DNA of 64,000 bases, from positions 2,418,001 through 2,482,000 of the forward strand of contig NZ_CP023315.3 in NCBI RefSeq assembly GCF_002310375.3, read 5' to 3'. Positions 40,093 to 48,788 of the stretch are shown in pieces. This stretch comes from Caulobacter vibrioides (GTDB lineage: Bacteria; Pseudomonadota; Alphaproteobacteria; Caulobacterales; Caulobacteraceae). The notes beneath the pieces were generated by a model. That model was given only the letters and a program-made list of their open reading frames with translations, was not told the DNA's origin and did no database searches. Position 1 is the stretch's first letter, and each line of letters begins with the position of its first letter. Both the position numbers and the translations under genes were made by a program.

Positions 40093-41589
40093 TTACACCC
40101 GCTCATAGGTCTGGCTGTCCAGCACCAGCGCGTCGGCGCCGATGAAGCGGAGGATCTGGCCGCTCATGGGGACCAGCTCCACCCGCACCGTCTCGGGTTC
40201 GGCGCCGGCTTCGGCCAGGGCCGTCATCGGGCCGGCGCGCACCAGCAGCCGGCCGTCGACCTCGGCGATCTCCAGGCGCCCCATAAGCCGATTGCGGTAG
40301 CTCCCGACATAGTGGCTGTTCGGCTGACCCAGCGACCAGGCGCGCCGCGCCCGGTCGGCGCGGCTGGCGGCCAGGCCGGCGCGACGCTTGTCGATCCGGA
40401 TCTTCAGCGCGGTCAGTTCCCCGTTGTAGACCGCGTCCAGGTCGTCCCGTCCGGCCAGGCGGTCATAGACGTAGTTGGCCACGAGGTCCGTCACCTCCCC
40501 GGCCATGACGTCCTCGTTCGCCATCACCGCCACGCCGACCCCGCGCGCGGGCATGAAGGACACATGGGCCCGCGCCCCGGCGAAGTTGCCGAAATGATGG
40601 ATCAGGCGCTGATCGCCATAGCGGCCCGTCTGCCAGCCCAGTCCATAGCCGTCGCGGACATAGGCGCCGAACTTGGCTTGCTGCTCGACGAGGGGCCGGT
40701 GCGTCGAGGCGACAAGGCCCTGGGGGAAAAGCCGCTTCCCCGCCAGCACGCCGTCGTTCAACTGGATCTCCAGCCAGCGCGCCATGTCACGGGCGGTGGA
40801 GACCAGCCCGCCGGCCGACTGCATGGTGGCGTTGATCTTCTGCAACGGGCTGGGCGCGATGCGACCGTCGGCGGCGGGCGTGTGCCCCACGGCGACCTGC
40901 ATCCGCCGGCGCGCGCCGTCGATGCGCGCTGTGGTGCGCCGCATGCCGGCGGGCCGCAGCACCTCCTGGTCGACCAGGTCACGCCAGTCCAGGCCAAAGC
41001 GGTCCTGGATCAGCGTCGTGGCGAGGTTGTAGCCCGTGTTGGTATAGCGGAAGACCCCGTGCGGCGTGTCCTGGCTGCGGGTGGTGGCGTCCAGCAAGGC
41101 GCTCATGACCCTGGGCGTGTGCTCGCCTGTGAAGGCGGCGCGATACGCGATCGGCGGGTTCTCCAGGCCCGAGCGGTGACACAGAAGATCCGAAAGACTG
41201 ACAGAAGCGGCCAGATCGGCGGGGAACGGGCTGTCACCGATCCAGCGGCTGAGCGGCGCATCCAACTCGAACGCCCCGCGCGCGGCCATGGCGGCGATCG
41301 CCAGCGCGGTGAAGGCCTTGGTCGAGGACGCGATGTAGAACGCCGTGTCGGCGTCCGCCGGGCGGCCTGTTTCCAGATCGGCGACACCGTAGCCGGCGGT
41401 CATCACCACCTCGGATCCACGCACCACGGCCAGCGAGAGGCCGGGAACGACCGACACCTCGGCCAGCGCCCGGCGGACAAAGGCGTCGATCGCCTGGGCG
41501 TCGTCCGCGCGTCGGGAGCGGCCTTGAGCGGGCGAGACAAACCAGGGCGCGGCGGCCAGAGCGGCGACAAGCGGGCGACGCGTGATCAT
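40093..41589 (-). CDS. Serine hydrolase, class C beta-lactamase/DD-peptidase-like
   Basis: A 498-residue exported protein. The N terminus MITRRPLVAALAAAPWFVS contains a double Arg, so Tat export is possible. The beta-lactamase family domain has the nucleophile Ser88 in the SSTK motif and the second motif Y182-T-N184. A separate C-terminal domain of about 110 residues, beta-rich, follows as in many esterase/peptidase relatives. Clinical-type resistance should not be assumed: most such proteins are peptidases or esterases. The ATG at 41589 begins the signal; the frame is open further upstream into the antiporter gene. Confidence 0.85.
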   Translation of the reverse strand: MITRRPLVAALAAAPWFVSPAQGRSRRADDAQAIDAFVRRALAEVSVVPGLSLAVVRGSEVVMTAGYGVADLETGRPADADTAFYIASSTKAFTALAIAAMAARGAFELDAPLSRWIGDSPFPADLAASVSLSDLLCHRSGLENPPIAYRAAFTGEHTPRVMSALLDATTRSQDTPHGVFRYTNTGYNLATTLIQDRFGLDWRDLVDQEVLRPAGMRRTTARIDGARRRMQVAVGHTPAADGRIAPSPLQKINATMQSAGGLVSTARDMARWLEIQLNDGVLAGKRLFPQGLVASTHRPLVEQQAKFGAYVRDGYGLGWQTGRYGDQRLIHHFGNFAGARAHVSFMPARGVGVAVMANEDVMAGEVTDLVANYVYDRLAGRDDLDAVYNGELTALKIRIDKRRAGLAASRADRARRAWSLGQPNSHYVGSYRNRLMGRLEIAEVDGRLLVRAGPMTALAEAGAEPETVRVELVPMSGQILRFIGADALVLDSQTYERV

Positions 41590-41768
41590 ACGACGGGTTC
41601 TCTGGATGAGGACCGCAGATCCGGCGACGCGGACAGATTGATACTGACGGGCATGAACGGGCCTCCCGTCTGCTAGAGGCCCTGACGACGGCTTTTGGAG
41701 GCGCGGCGTCGAAATATTCTGGACGTCGTGCGGCGGGACCCGCTCGAAGCGGGCCCCGCGCGCGGCCT

Positions 41769-43133
41769 CTAAACCCGCGCCGGGTCGGGAACCGCGTCCA
41801 GTTCCCCGCGCTCGCGGGCCTTCTTGCCGTAGACGATCTCGAACAGCGGGCTGGCCATCACCGTGGTGACAATCGCCATCAGCACCAGCATCGAGAACAG
41901 CGTCGGGCCGATGATGCCCTTCTGCAGGCCGATATTGATGATGATCAGCTCCATCAGGCCGCGCGAGTTCATCAGGGCGCCGATGCCCATGGCGGTGGCG
42001 TGGTCCTCGCCGGTCGCCCGGGCGGCGACATAGCAGGCGCCCCACTTGGCCAGGATCGAGACGGCCAGGATGCCCAGCGCGATCAGGAACAGCTCCAGCG
42101 AGTTAACGATGTCCATCCGGGTGTTCAGGCCCGAATAGGTGAAGAACATCGGCAGCAGCAGCACCACGGCCAGCGGCTCGACCTTCTTTTTCAGCTCTTC
42201 GGTCAGGCGGCCGCGCGGCATGACCACGCCCATGATGAAGCCGCCGAAGATGGCGTGGATGCCGACCGCGTCCATCAGGAAGGCCGAGACGCAGAAGGCC
42301 AGGATGACGAGGGCCAGAGCGTGCGTGCTCATCTCGCCCTCGCGCTCGACCATGCGGCCCAGCGGCGCCAGGATCTTGGGACCCAGGGTCAGCACGAACA
42401 GCACCCACAGCAAACCACCGCCGATAGCCAGCACCGCCACGCCCGGCCCGCCGCCGAAAGTGGCCAGCACCAAGGCCAGCACGCACCACGACACCGCGTC
42501 GTCGAACGCGCCGGCGGTCAGGGACAGGGTGCCCAGCGCGGTCTTCTGCAGGCCGCGTTCGTTGATGATCCGCGCCAGCATCGGGAAGGCGGTCAGGGCG
42601 ATGCAGGCGCCCATGAACAGCGTCGCCGCGCCCGGCGTGATCGTCGGCGCGAACAGGCCCGGGACCTTCAGCAGGAACGGGGTGATGATCGCGGCGATGG
42701 CGAATGGCGCGGCGATGCCGGCGAACGAGACGCTCATCGCGCTCTTGGCCTTGGCCTTGAAGTGCCCCGCCTGGAAGGTGGTGCCGACCAGGAACATGTA
42801 GAGGCCCACGCCCAGCTGGGCGCCGACATAGAGGACGTTGCGCGTCTCCTTGGGGAACAGGGCCAGCTGGAAGTCGGGGAACAAAAGCCCCAGCAGCGAC
42901 GGACCCAGGACCACGCCGGCGATCATCTCGCCCACCACCTGCGGCTGGGCCAGGAACTTCTTGCCAAGCCAGCCCACCACCCGGCAGGCCAGCAGGATCA
43001 CCGCCAGTTGCAGGAAGAAATGGATGGAATAGTCGTTCGGCGCATAGCTCTGCGCGACCGCCTTGGTCGCCGGCCCGTGCGGCGCGAGGATATCGCCGAT
43101 GGTGTGCAGCGTGTGCGCGATGATGTCTGACAC
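41769..43133 (-). CDS. CPA2-family cation/proton antiporter
   Basis: A 454-residue membrane protein with about 12 helices of the Na+/H+ exchanger superfamily (KefB/NapA-like). The conserved FLVGTTFQAGHFK after helix 4, LTAGAFDDAVSWCVLALVLA in helix 6 with the ion-binding Asp pair, and NSRGLMELIIINIGLQKGII are visible. No C-terminal RCK/TrkA domain is present, so it is the short form. The start is GTG with an AAAGGGAC site. Single gene; the 179-base gap downstream holds nothing recognised. Confidence 0.88.
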   Translation of the reverse strand: MSDIIAHTLHTIGDILAPHGPATKAVAQSYAPNDYSIHFFLQLAVILLACRVVGWLGKKFLAQPQVVGEMIAGVVLGPSLLGLLFPDFQLALFPKETRNVLYVGAQLGVGLYMFLVGTTFQAGHFKAKAKSAMSVSFAGIAAPFAIAAIITPFLLKVPGLFAPTITPGAATLFMGACIALTAFPMLARIINERGLQKTALGTLSLTAGAFDDAVSWCVLALVLATFGGGPGVAVLAIGGGLLWVLFVLTLGPKILAPLGRMVEREGEMSTHALALVILAFCVSAFLMDAVGIHAIFGGFIMGVVMPRGRLTEELKKKVEPLAVVLLLPMFFTYSGLNTRMDIVNSLELFLIALGILAVSILAKWGACYVAARATGEDHATAMGIGALMNSRGLMELIIINIGLQKGIIGPTLFSMLVLMAIVTTVMASPLFEIVYGKKARERGELDAVPDPARV

Positions 43134-43229
43134 GTCCCTTTAGCCCCCTAATGGATCGTCTTGGCTTTGCGCCTTGGACGCATGCCGAACAGAGAACGTG
43201 CGCGCGCGCAACCGGTCGAACGCATTTTT

Positions 43230-43323
43230 GACAGCCTTGTCAGTCGATTGTTTTTGCTGGTCTATCGTCTGTTGCCGGAAGGCCACTTTGTAGTAACGTA
43301 CCTACAAGACAGCCTTGTCAGTC
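43230..43323 (+). promoter_or_regulatory. Toxin-antitoxin promoter region with repeated operators
   Basis: The 16-mer GACAGCCTTGTCAGTC occurs twice as a perfect direct repeat (43230-43245 and 43308-43323), each containing a GACA/TGTC dyad. Between them is an inverted repeat TTGTAG/CTACAA with an 8-base spacer (43288-43307). The region ends 20 bases before the antitoxin ATG and is AT-richer than its surroundings. These are likely binding sites for the antitoxin or toxin-antitoxin complex. Confidence 0.55.
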
Positions 43324-43343
43324 AGGGCGTAAAGGTCCGGGTC

Positions 43344-43568
43344 ATGAAGGTCGTCACCAGCCGCGAATTCAACCAGGATGTCAGCCAGGCCAAGCGCGCG
43401 GCGCGAATCGAGCCGGTGTTCATCACCGACCGGGGACGGCCCACCCACGTCCTGATGAGCGTCGAGACCTATCGCCGCCTCTCGGGCCAGAGCGAGACGA
43501 TCGTCGACCTGCTGGCCATGCCCGCCCTCCCCGCCGTCGACCTGGCGCCGGAGCGCTGGGACCGCTGA
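43344..43568 (+). CDS. Phd/YefM-type antitoxin
   Basis: A 74-residue type II antitoxin. The N-terminal part (MKVVTSREFNQDVSQAKRAA, then PVFITDRGRPTHVLMSVETYRRL) has the Phd/YefM DNA-binding fold, and the C-terminal tail (VDLLAMPALPAVDLAPERWDR) is the flexible toxin-binding part. The ATG at 43344 is chosen by family length; the frame runs open from 43161 through the operator repeats. Its TGA overlaps the ATG of the toxin by one base. Confidence 0.88.
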   Translation: MKVVTSREFNQDVSQAKRAARIEPVFITDRGRPTHVLMSVETYRRLSGQSETIVDLLAMPALPAVDLAPERWDR

Positions 43569-44068
43569 TGCACCTGCTGGACACCGACGTCGTCTACGAA
43601 CTGCGTAACGCCAAGGCCGGCGGGACCGACCCGGGCCTCGCCGCCTGGGCCGCCGGGGTGGCTCGAACCAACCTCTTTATCTCGGCCATCACGCTCATGG
43701 AGCTGGAGACCGCCGGCGTCCGCGCGGAACGCAGCGACAAGGCCCATGGCGCGGCCCTGCGCGCGTGGCTGACCGAACGCGTGTCCCCCGCCTTCGAGGG
43801 GCGCATCCTTTCGGTCGACGCCGCCGTGGCCCGCCGCCGGGCTCAGATCCCGCTGGCCAACGCTCGCGACGCCCTGCTTGCGGCCACGGCGCTGGAGCAC
43901 GGCCTGACCCTGACCACGCGCGACACCGCCGTCTTCGCCAAGGTTCCGCGCCTGAAGCTGTTCAGTCCCTGGGGCTACAAGCCCGACACGCTGGACGACG
44001 AGGAGGACTGGGGTCAGGCCGCCAAGGCCGGCACGCAGTGGCTGCGGAACATCTTCGTGCGGGGTTAG
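43568..44068 (+). CDS. VapC-like PIN-domain toxin
   Basis: A PIN-domain ribonuclease of the VapBC type, 166 residues. Acidic active-site residues are in LLDTDVVYELR (Asp), LMELETAG (Glu) and ARDALLAATALEHGLTLTTRDTAVF (two Asp). VapC toxins usually have 130-140 residues; this one continues after FSPWGY with about 30 extra residues rich in Asp/Glu and ending WLRNIFVRG. It is coupled to a Phd-type antitoxin. The stop overlaps that of the convergent peptidase by four bases. Confidence 0.88.
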   Translation: MHLLDTDVVYELRNAKAGGTDPGLAAWAAGVARTNLFISAITLMELETAGVRAERSDKAHGAALRAWLTERVSPAFEGRILSVDAAVARRRAQIPLANARDALLAATALEHGLTLTTRDTAVFAKVPRLKLFSPWGYKPDTLDDEEDWGQAAKAGTQWLRNIFVRG

Positions 44069-45150
44069 AGCCTGGGCAGCCCGTCCATGATCGCCGTCAG
44101 CGCCAGCACCGTCTGGGCCTCCATGGCGCTGTGGCCGGCGTCGGTGATGACATAGGTCGCCGGCGGCGTCCCCGCCGCCTCCAGCGCCTGGACCAGCCGC
44201 GAGCCCTGGGTCAGCGGGCAGACCTGGTCGAAACGCCCATGCACGATATGGACCGGCACGCCCTTCAAGGCCGCCACGCCGTCGGTGATCTCGCCCTCTT
44301 TCAGGAACAGGTCGTGGGCGAAGAAGTGGGCCTCGATCTGGGCGAAGCTGAGCGCAAATTCGGCCTCGCCGAACTTGCCCGCGTCCTCTGCGGCCGGGAT
44401 CATGTTCGAGATGGTGCCTTCCCACACCGACCAGGCCAGGGCCGCCCTCAGCTGCGCCGCGCGCTCGGCGTCGGTGGTCGGAACCATGTCGAAGATCGCC
44501 TTGTAGGCGGCCATCATGTCGCCGCGCTGCTCGGGCGCGATCACCTCGACAAAGGCCTTCCACTCGTCGGGATAGGTGATGTAGGCGCCCGGCGCGCTTA
44601 GGGCGTAGGGCTGGGTCTGATAGGTCTCGGCGTTGCCCTGATACATGTAGAGCAGGTCCTCCTTCCGCCCCAGGAAGATGCCGCGCAGGATCAGCGAGGC
44701 GACCTTGTCCGGATGACGGATGGCGTAGACCAGCGCCAGGGTGCTGCCCCAGCTGCCACCGAACACATGCATCTTGCCGCTGATCCCCAGCGCCTCGCGC
44801 AGGGCGTTGATGTCGGAGACCAGATGGTCGGTGGTGTTGTTGGCCAGGGCCTTATCCGGGCCATCGGCCGCCACGGTCGGGCGGCTCTTGCCGCAGCCAC
44901 GCTGGTCGAACAGGATCACGCGATAGCGGTCCGGATCGAAGAAGCGCGACATCACCGGCGCGCAGGCCCCGCCGGGACCGCCGTGCAGAAACATCACCGG
45001 CTCGCCGTCGGCGCGGCCGTACTCCTCCCAATAGAGCTCATGGTCCGGCGCAGTGTCGACCCGCAGCCAGCCCGTGCGCAGCGGCGCGCCTTGCGGATAG
45101 CTCCACTCGGTGGTGACCTTGCTGGTGGTGCGGAGCTTGGAGAAATCCAT
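44065..45150 (-). CDS. pip: Proline iminopeptidase
   Basis: An alpha/beta hydrolase (peptidase family S33) of 361 residues that releases N-terminal proline. The oxyanion HGGPGG motif, nucleophile elbow GGSWGS and the C-terminal charge relay HGRFDQVCP and DAGHSAME are all present, with an alpha-helical cap between. The ATG at 45150 has an AGGA site; a GTG ten codons upstream (45180) is possible but less likely. No signal peptide. Single gene. Confidence 0.93.
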   Translation of the reverse strand: MDFSKLRTTSKVTTEWSYPQGAPLRTGWLRVDTAPDHELYWEEYGRADGEPVMFLHGGPGGACAPVMSRFFDPDRYRVILFDQRGCGKSRPTVAADGPDKALANNTTDHLVSDINALREALGISGKMHVFGGSWGSTLALVYAIRHPDKVASLILRGIFLGRKEDLLYMYQGNAETYQTQPYALSAPGAYITYPDEWKAFVEVIAPEQRGDMMAAYKAIFDMVPTTDAERAAQLRAALAWSVWEGTISNMIPAAEDAGKFGEAEFALSFAQIEAHFFAHDLFLKEGEITDGVAALKGVPVHIVHGRFDQVCPLTQGSRLVQALEAAGTPPATYVITDAGHSAMEAQTVLALTAIMDGLPRL

Positions 45151-45230
45151 GGTCGAATCCTGCCGAAGGGGGTTGGGCACTCTCGCGCTGAAAGATCGGA
45201 ATCTCTAGGCTCGAAACCGACGCTTTTCCG

Positions 45231-45344
45231 TGTCATCCCGGCCGTAGCGCAGCGGAGCGCCGGGACCCAGGGGCCGGCGCACTGCAGTGGCTCCCGGGTC
45301 CCGGCTCTACAGCCCGCTTCGCGGTCTTTCGGCCGGGATGACAC
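45231..45344. repeat. Type B intergenic repeat, copy 3
   Basis: A 114-base element TGTCATCCCGGCCG to CGGCCGGGATGACA with inner GGGACCCAGGGG/CTCCCGGGTCCC arms, in the divergent gap between pip and the DUF1244 gene. It ends 17 bases before the DUF1244 ATG, so it may lie in that promoter or leader. Confidence 0.85.
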
Positions 45345-45360
45345 GACATTTGGAACGCCC

Positions 45361-45672
45361 ATGACCCTCGACATCGAAGACCGCCTCGCCGCCGCCGCCT
45401 TCCGCCGCTTGGTCGAGCATCTGCAGATGCGCAGCGACGCCCAGAACATCGACCTGATGGGCCTGGCCGGCTTCTGCCGCAACTGCCTGGGCGACTGGGT
45501 CCACGAGGCCTCGGACGGCGCGATCAGCAAGGAAGCCGCCCGCGAAGCGGTCCACGGCATGCCCGCCGCCGAGTGGAAGGCCCAGCACCAGTCGCCCGCC
45601 ACGCCGGAGCAGCTGGCGCGGATGGAAGCGAGCCTGGCGCTGAACGCCAAGCTGCGGGTCGAACGCTCGTAA
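45361..45672 (+). CDS. DUF1244 family small protein
   Basis: A 103-residue helical protein, firmly in DUF1244 by the core RLVEHLQMRSDAQNIDLMGLAGFCRNCLGDW. This family of roughly 100 residues is common in Proteobacteria, structurally known but without assigned function; the conserved His and Cys residues hint at metal binding. The remainder is a charged helix with a WKAQHQ segment. A type B repeat lies directly upstream. Single gene. Confidence 0.9.
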   Translation: MTLDIEDRLAAAAFRRLVEHLQMRSDAQNIDLMGLAGFCRNCLGDWVHEASDGAISKEAAREAVHGMPAAEWKAQHQSPATPEQLARMEASLALNAKLRVERS

Positions 45673-45685
45673 GGGGACGAGGATT

Positions 45686-45874
45686 GAGTCCCTCTCTCTT
45701 AGAGAGAGGGAGGGGCCCGCGCCGCAAGGCGTGGGAGGGTGAGTGGTTACGGCTCTAGCCGAGAAACCCCACCTTTTCAGATCCTTGCCAGCCCCACCTT
45801 GTCCGGAAAGGGTGAAACCACTCACCCTCCCAAGCTTCGCTTGGGCCCCTCCCTCTCTCAAAGAGAGAGGGGAT
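45686..45874. repeat. Type A-like intergenic repeat, copy 3
   Basis: A long imperfect inverted element: CCCTCTCTCTTAGAGAGAGGG at the left, CTCTCTCAAAGAGAGAG at the right, and inner arms GGGAGGGTGAGTGG and CCACTCACCCTCCC. It begins 14 bases after the DUF1244 stop. Confidence 0.75.
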
Positions 45875-46348
45875 AGGTTGAGCGCTCCTGCGATTTCATC
45901 CCCGGCTCCAAAACCTGCCCTATCCTCTTCCCACCTCGAAGCACTGGGGAGGGCGCGCGGCCAGCGACCTTCGCGGCTTTGAGGGGCGGTCGAGCGGGCG
46001 CGCTCGTCGGTGCGGTGGAAGCTCCGCAACTGCATCCCTCCTACGGCGGTCGGCCCTGGAACACAAAAGCGACGGGGGATGCGGGCTGGCGACGCGACGG
46101 GCGGATCGAAAGATCCGCAGCCGGGACCAGGCTTCGCGGCCAGGCCCGCCCGTCGGAGGCTTCAAGGTCGGCGCGGTGCGAACAGCATCACGACGGCGCG
46201 CTTCTGGAAAACGATCGCGCGGGGCGTTGCGCTTCGTCGAAACGGTAATTCTTCAATGCACTCCGGGCGAAGTCCCGGCGCCCCGCTCCTTCCCCGCACC
46301 TCCGACGCGACGCGCCGGAGCGCTTCATGCTGGATTGAAAGGAACCCG
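45875..46348. other. Gene-free segment with strongly folded region
   Basis: About 470 bases without a convincing gene; the frames here have poor composition. The plus strand can fold at 46096-46154: outer arms GACGGGC/GCCCGTC enclose a GGATC-GAAA-GATCC hairpin with a GNRA tetraloop plus a second GC-rich hairpin. Another hairpin, CCGGG-CGAAGT-CCCGG, lies near 46265. I do not recognise RNase P, tmRNA, 6S or a riboswitch. It could be a small RNA or the leader of the ORF at 46349. Confidence 0.35.
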
Positions 46349-46636
46349 ATGGCGCGCCACCCCCGCCCTCAACAGCCTGACCCTGCCTGGCCGCCTGCCC
46401 GCAAGGCGCATTTGCGGCGCAAGGTGATCCAGAAAATGCGGAAGTTTCGCAACTCGACGGAACTCGCCCGCCTTGAGGCGAAGGACAAAGAAAAAGCCCC
46501 CGGTCTTTCGACCGAGGGCTTTTCAGATGTTGTCATCCCGGGCGAAGACCCGGGACCGCCGGAAACGCATGCGCCTGCCGTGGTCCCGGCTCGACGCGCA
46601 AGGCGCTTGGCCGGGATGACATTTTTCACGGACTAG
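46349..46636 (+). CDS. Small basic ORF running into terminator and repeat (doubtful)
   Basis: An ATG with a good AAGGA site 6 bases upstream opens a 95-codon frame. The first 48 codons give a basic, helical peptide (KAHLRRKVIQKMRKFRNSTE, then LARLEAKDKEK). The frame has no stop there; it continues through the terminator hairpin at 46492 and the type B repeat at 46531 before ending. Either the original stop was lost when the repeat entered, or the frame is fortuitous. No homologous family is recognised. Confidence 0.35.
   Translation: MARHPRPQQPDPAWPPARKAHLRRKVIQKMRKFRNSTELARLEAKDKEKAPGLSTEGFSDVVIPGEDPGPPETHAPAVVPARRARRLAGMTFFTD
46492..46523. terminator. Bidirectional intrinsic terminator
   Basis: AAAAGCCC-C-CGGTC, loop TTTC, GACCG-A-GGGCTTTT: a stem of nine pairs with one mismatch, A-rich on the left and T-rich on the right, so it can stop transcripts from both strands. 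It would end the kdgK transcript on the minus strand after the type B repeat. Confidence 0.8.
46531..46621. repeat. Type B intergenic repeat, copy 4 (short variant)
   Basis: TGTCATCCCGGGCG at the left and GGCCGGGATGACA at the right with inner CCCGGGACC/GGTCCCGG arms, 91 bases. It lies between the bidirectional terminator and the kdgK stop, downstream of kdgK. Confidence 0.8.
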
Positions 46637-47739
46637 CGGATGACCCGCGCGCCCTTGCCCTTCATCACGGCCTCGACCTCTTCCTTGCGCACCATCGAGG
46701 TGTCGCCCGGGGTGGTCATGGCCAGGGCGCCGTGAGCCGCGCCGTATTCGACGGCGGCCTGGGGGCCCTTGCCTTCCATGAAGCCGAACGCCAGGCCCGA
46801 GGCGAAGCCGTCGCCGCCGCCGACGCGGTCGTAGATCTCGAGGTTCTCACGCATCATCGACGCGTAGAACTCGCCGCCGGCGTACAGGATCGCCGACCAG
46901 TCGTTGACCGAGGCGGTCTTGGCGTTGCGCAGGGTGGTGGCGGCGACCTTGAAGTTCGGGAACTGCTTTACGGCGGTCTCGATCATCTTCTTGAAGTTGG
47001 CCGGGTCGATCGAGCTGATGTGCTCGTCCAGGCCTTCCACTTCGAAGCCGAGGCAGGCGGTGAAGTCTTCCTCGTTGCCGATCATCACATCGACGTACTG
47101 AGCGATGTGACGGTTGACCTTCTGAGCGCCTTCCTTGCCGCCCTGCGACTTCCACAGGCTGGCGCGGTAGTTCAGGTCGTAGGACACCACGGTGCCGTAC
47201 TTGCGGGCCACTTCCACCGCTTCGATCACGGCTTCGGCGGTGTTGCTGGCCAGGGCGGCGAAGATGCCGCCGGTGTGGAACCAGCGCACGCCTTCTTCGC
47301 CGAACAGCTTTTCCCAGTTCACTTCACCGGGGCGGATCTGCGAGGCGGCCGAGTGACCCCGGTCGCTGCAGCCCAGGGCCGGACGAACGCCGAAGCCCTT
47401 CTCGGTGAAGTTCAGACCAACGCGCGTGTTACGGCCCAGGCCGTCGAAATCGCGCCAGATGATGTGGGAGGTGTCGACACCGCCCTGCATCATCAGATCC
47501 TCGACCAGCCAGCCCAGATCGTTCACCGGCAGGGCGGTGACGGCCGTCGAGCGCTTGCCCCAGCACTTCTTGAAAGCGCGGGCGACGTTGTATTCGCCGC
47601 CGCCTTCCCAGACCTGGAACTGACGGGCGTTGCGCACCCGGCCGAAGCCCGGGTCGAAACGCAGCATCACTTCGCCGAAGCTGGCGCAGTCCCACTTCGT
47701 CTCCGAAGCCGGGCGGATATTGAGGATATTGTCGGTCAT
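46633..47739 (-). CDS. kdgK: 2-keto-3-deoxygluconate kinase
   Basis: PfkB-family sugar kinase of 368 residues that phosphorylates KDG to KDPG. The N-terminal signature region is FGEVMLRFDPG, then WEGGGEYNVARAF. The anion-hole and catalytic base motif is YDRVGGGDGFASGLAFGF near residue 313. It is longer than E. coli KdgK (about 310), with an extended central lid. It starts 6 bases after the eda stop, and eda plus kdgK convert KDG to pyruvate and glyceraldehyde 3-phosphate, the common end of the uronate routes encoded just upstream. Confidence 0.92.
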   Translation of the reverse strand: MTDNILNIRPASETKWDCASFGEVMLRFDPGFGRVRNARQFQVWEGGGEYNVARAFKKCWGKRSTAVTALPVNDLGWLVEDLMMQGGVDTSHIIWRDFDGLGRNTRVGLNFTEKGFGVRPALGCSDRGHSAASQIRPGEVNWEKLFGEEGVRWFHTGGIFAALASNTAEAVIEAVEVARKYGTVVSYDLNYRASLWKSQGGKEGAQKVNRHIAQYVDVMIGNEEDFTACLGFEVEGLDEHISSIDPANFKKMIETAVKQFPNFKVAATTLRNAKTASVNDWSAILYAGGEFYASMMRENLEIYDRVGGGDGFASGLAFGFMEGKGPQAAVEYGAAHGALAMTTPGDTSMVRKEEVEAVMKGKGARVIR

Positions 47740-47745
47740 TTGGTC

Positions 47746-48420
47746 TTAGGCCTTCCCACGAACCTTCTTGATCAGGTCTACCGTCTCGCGGACCTTCTTG
47801 GAGATGCCCGCGTAGTCCTTGGCGTCCAGCAGCTCTTGCGTGATCAGCTTGGAGCCCATGCCGGCGGCGACGATGCCCGCGCCGAACCACTTCTTCACCG
47901 AGGCCTCGTCCGGATCGACGCCGCCCGTCGGCATGATGCGGGTCCAGGGCATCGGGCCCAGCACCGCCTTGACGAAATCGGGACCGCCGACCGACGAACC
48001 CGGGAACACCTTGACGATCTCGCAGCCCAGCTCTTCGGCGTACGAGATTTCCGAGGCCGAACCGCAGCCCGGCGAGTACGGGATCTTGCGACGGTTGCAG
48101 ACCTTGGCGACGTCGGCGTTCAGGATCGGGCCGACGACGAACTTGGCGCCGTTGGCGATGTAGATGCCGGCGGTCGGCGCATCGACGATCGAGCCCACGC
48201 CCATGATCACGCGCGGATCCGCCTCGGCGAAATAGCGGGTCACTTCATAGAAGACGTGGCTGGCGAAATCGCCGCGATTGGTGAACTCGATGCAGGGCGC
48301 GCCGCCGTCGGCGCAGGCCTGGATCACGCTCTTACAGACCTCGACGTCCGGGTGGTAGAACACCGGAATGACGCCCTGGTCCATCAGGGCGGTCAGCACC
48401 GCCATACGGTCTTTCACCAT
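47746..48420 (-). CDS. eda: KDPG/KHG aldolase
   Basis: Class I aldolase of 224 residues cleaving 2-keto-3-deoxy-6-phosphogluconate. The Schiff-base Lys lies in ANGAKFVVGPIL, the catalytic Glu in PCIEFTNRG, and the phosphate site in MPTGGVDPDEAS. The ATG at 48420 has an AAGGAG site; the longer frame to 48483 lacks one. It heads an eda-kdgK operon whose probable operators are 370-415 bases upstream, leaving an unusually long leader. Confidence 0.93.
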   Translation of the reverse strand: MVKDRMAVLTALMDQGVIPVFYHPDVEVCKSVIQACADGGAPCIEFTNRGDFASHVFYEVTRYFAEADPRVIMGVGSIVDAPTAGIYIANGAKFVVGPILNADVAKVCNRRKIPYSPGCGSASEISYAEELGCEIVKVFPGSSVGGPDFVKAVLGPMPWTRIMPTGGVDPDEASVKKWFGAGIVAAGMGSKLITQELLDAKDYAGISKKVRETVDLIKKVRGKA

Positions 48421-48691
48421 CTCAAACTCCTTCCCGAAGGATCGTTCTTGCGCGAAGGGCCGCATGGGCCGCCGCGCGAGCAATATTTCGCCGGAATTGG
48501 CTCAGGGCGTTCCCTTAGACCGCGTCGCGCTCGCGCGCCACACCGGGCTTGCCGCAACGTCAAACTAAGGGATGCGACCACGCTGAAATCGGCTTTGGCA
48601 GCCGGCCTCGCGCGAAAGCTTTCCGATGGACGCTTCCTTCCCCAGACCTTTTCCGTCGGCCCGCCGCCCTCGCCGCCCGATACAAAATTGA

Positions 48692-48713
48692 GGCGTCGGA
48701 CTCCGCCGACGCC
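48692..48713 (-). other. Hairpin in the eda leader (possible attenuator)
   Basis: Perfect 8-base stem GGCGTCGG/CCGACGCC with a six-base loop; on the minus strand it is followed by TCAATTTT. It lies between the operators at 48789-48835 and the eda start. The stretch 48421-48788 holds no convincing gene; short minus-strand frames there are Arg-rich and unlike known proteins. Confidence 0.35.
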
Positions 48714-48788
48714 CCGAAAGTTTGCGCAGGAGCGAGCTCAAAGAGCCGCAAACGAAACGGACGACCACGACGCCGAACCGAAACGTTA

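Noticed and set aside
40093..41589. Antibiotic-resistance beta-lactamase
   Set aside because: SxxK and YxN motifs are shared by esterases and DD-peptidases; length and the extra C-terminal domain fit the broad serine hydrolase family better, and no resistance claim is supported.
45875..46348. RNase P RNA, tmRNA or 6S RNA
   Set aside because: The universal RNase P segment around GAGGAAAGTC, a tmRNA tag-peptide frame and a recognisable 6S bulge were looked for and not found on either strand.
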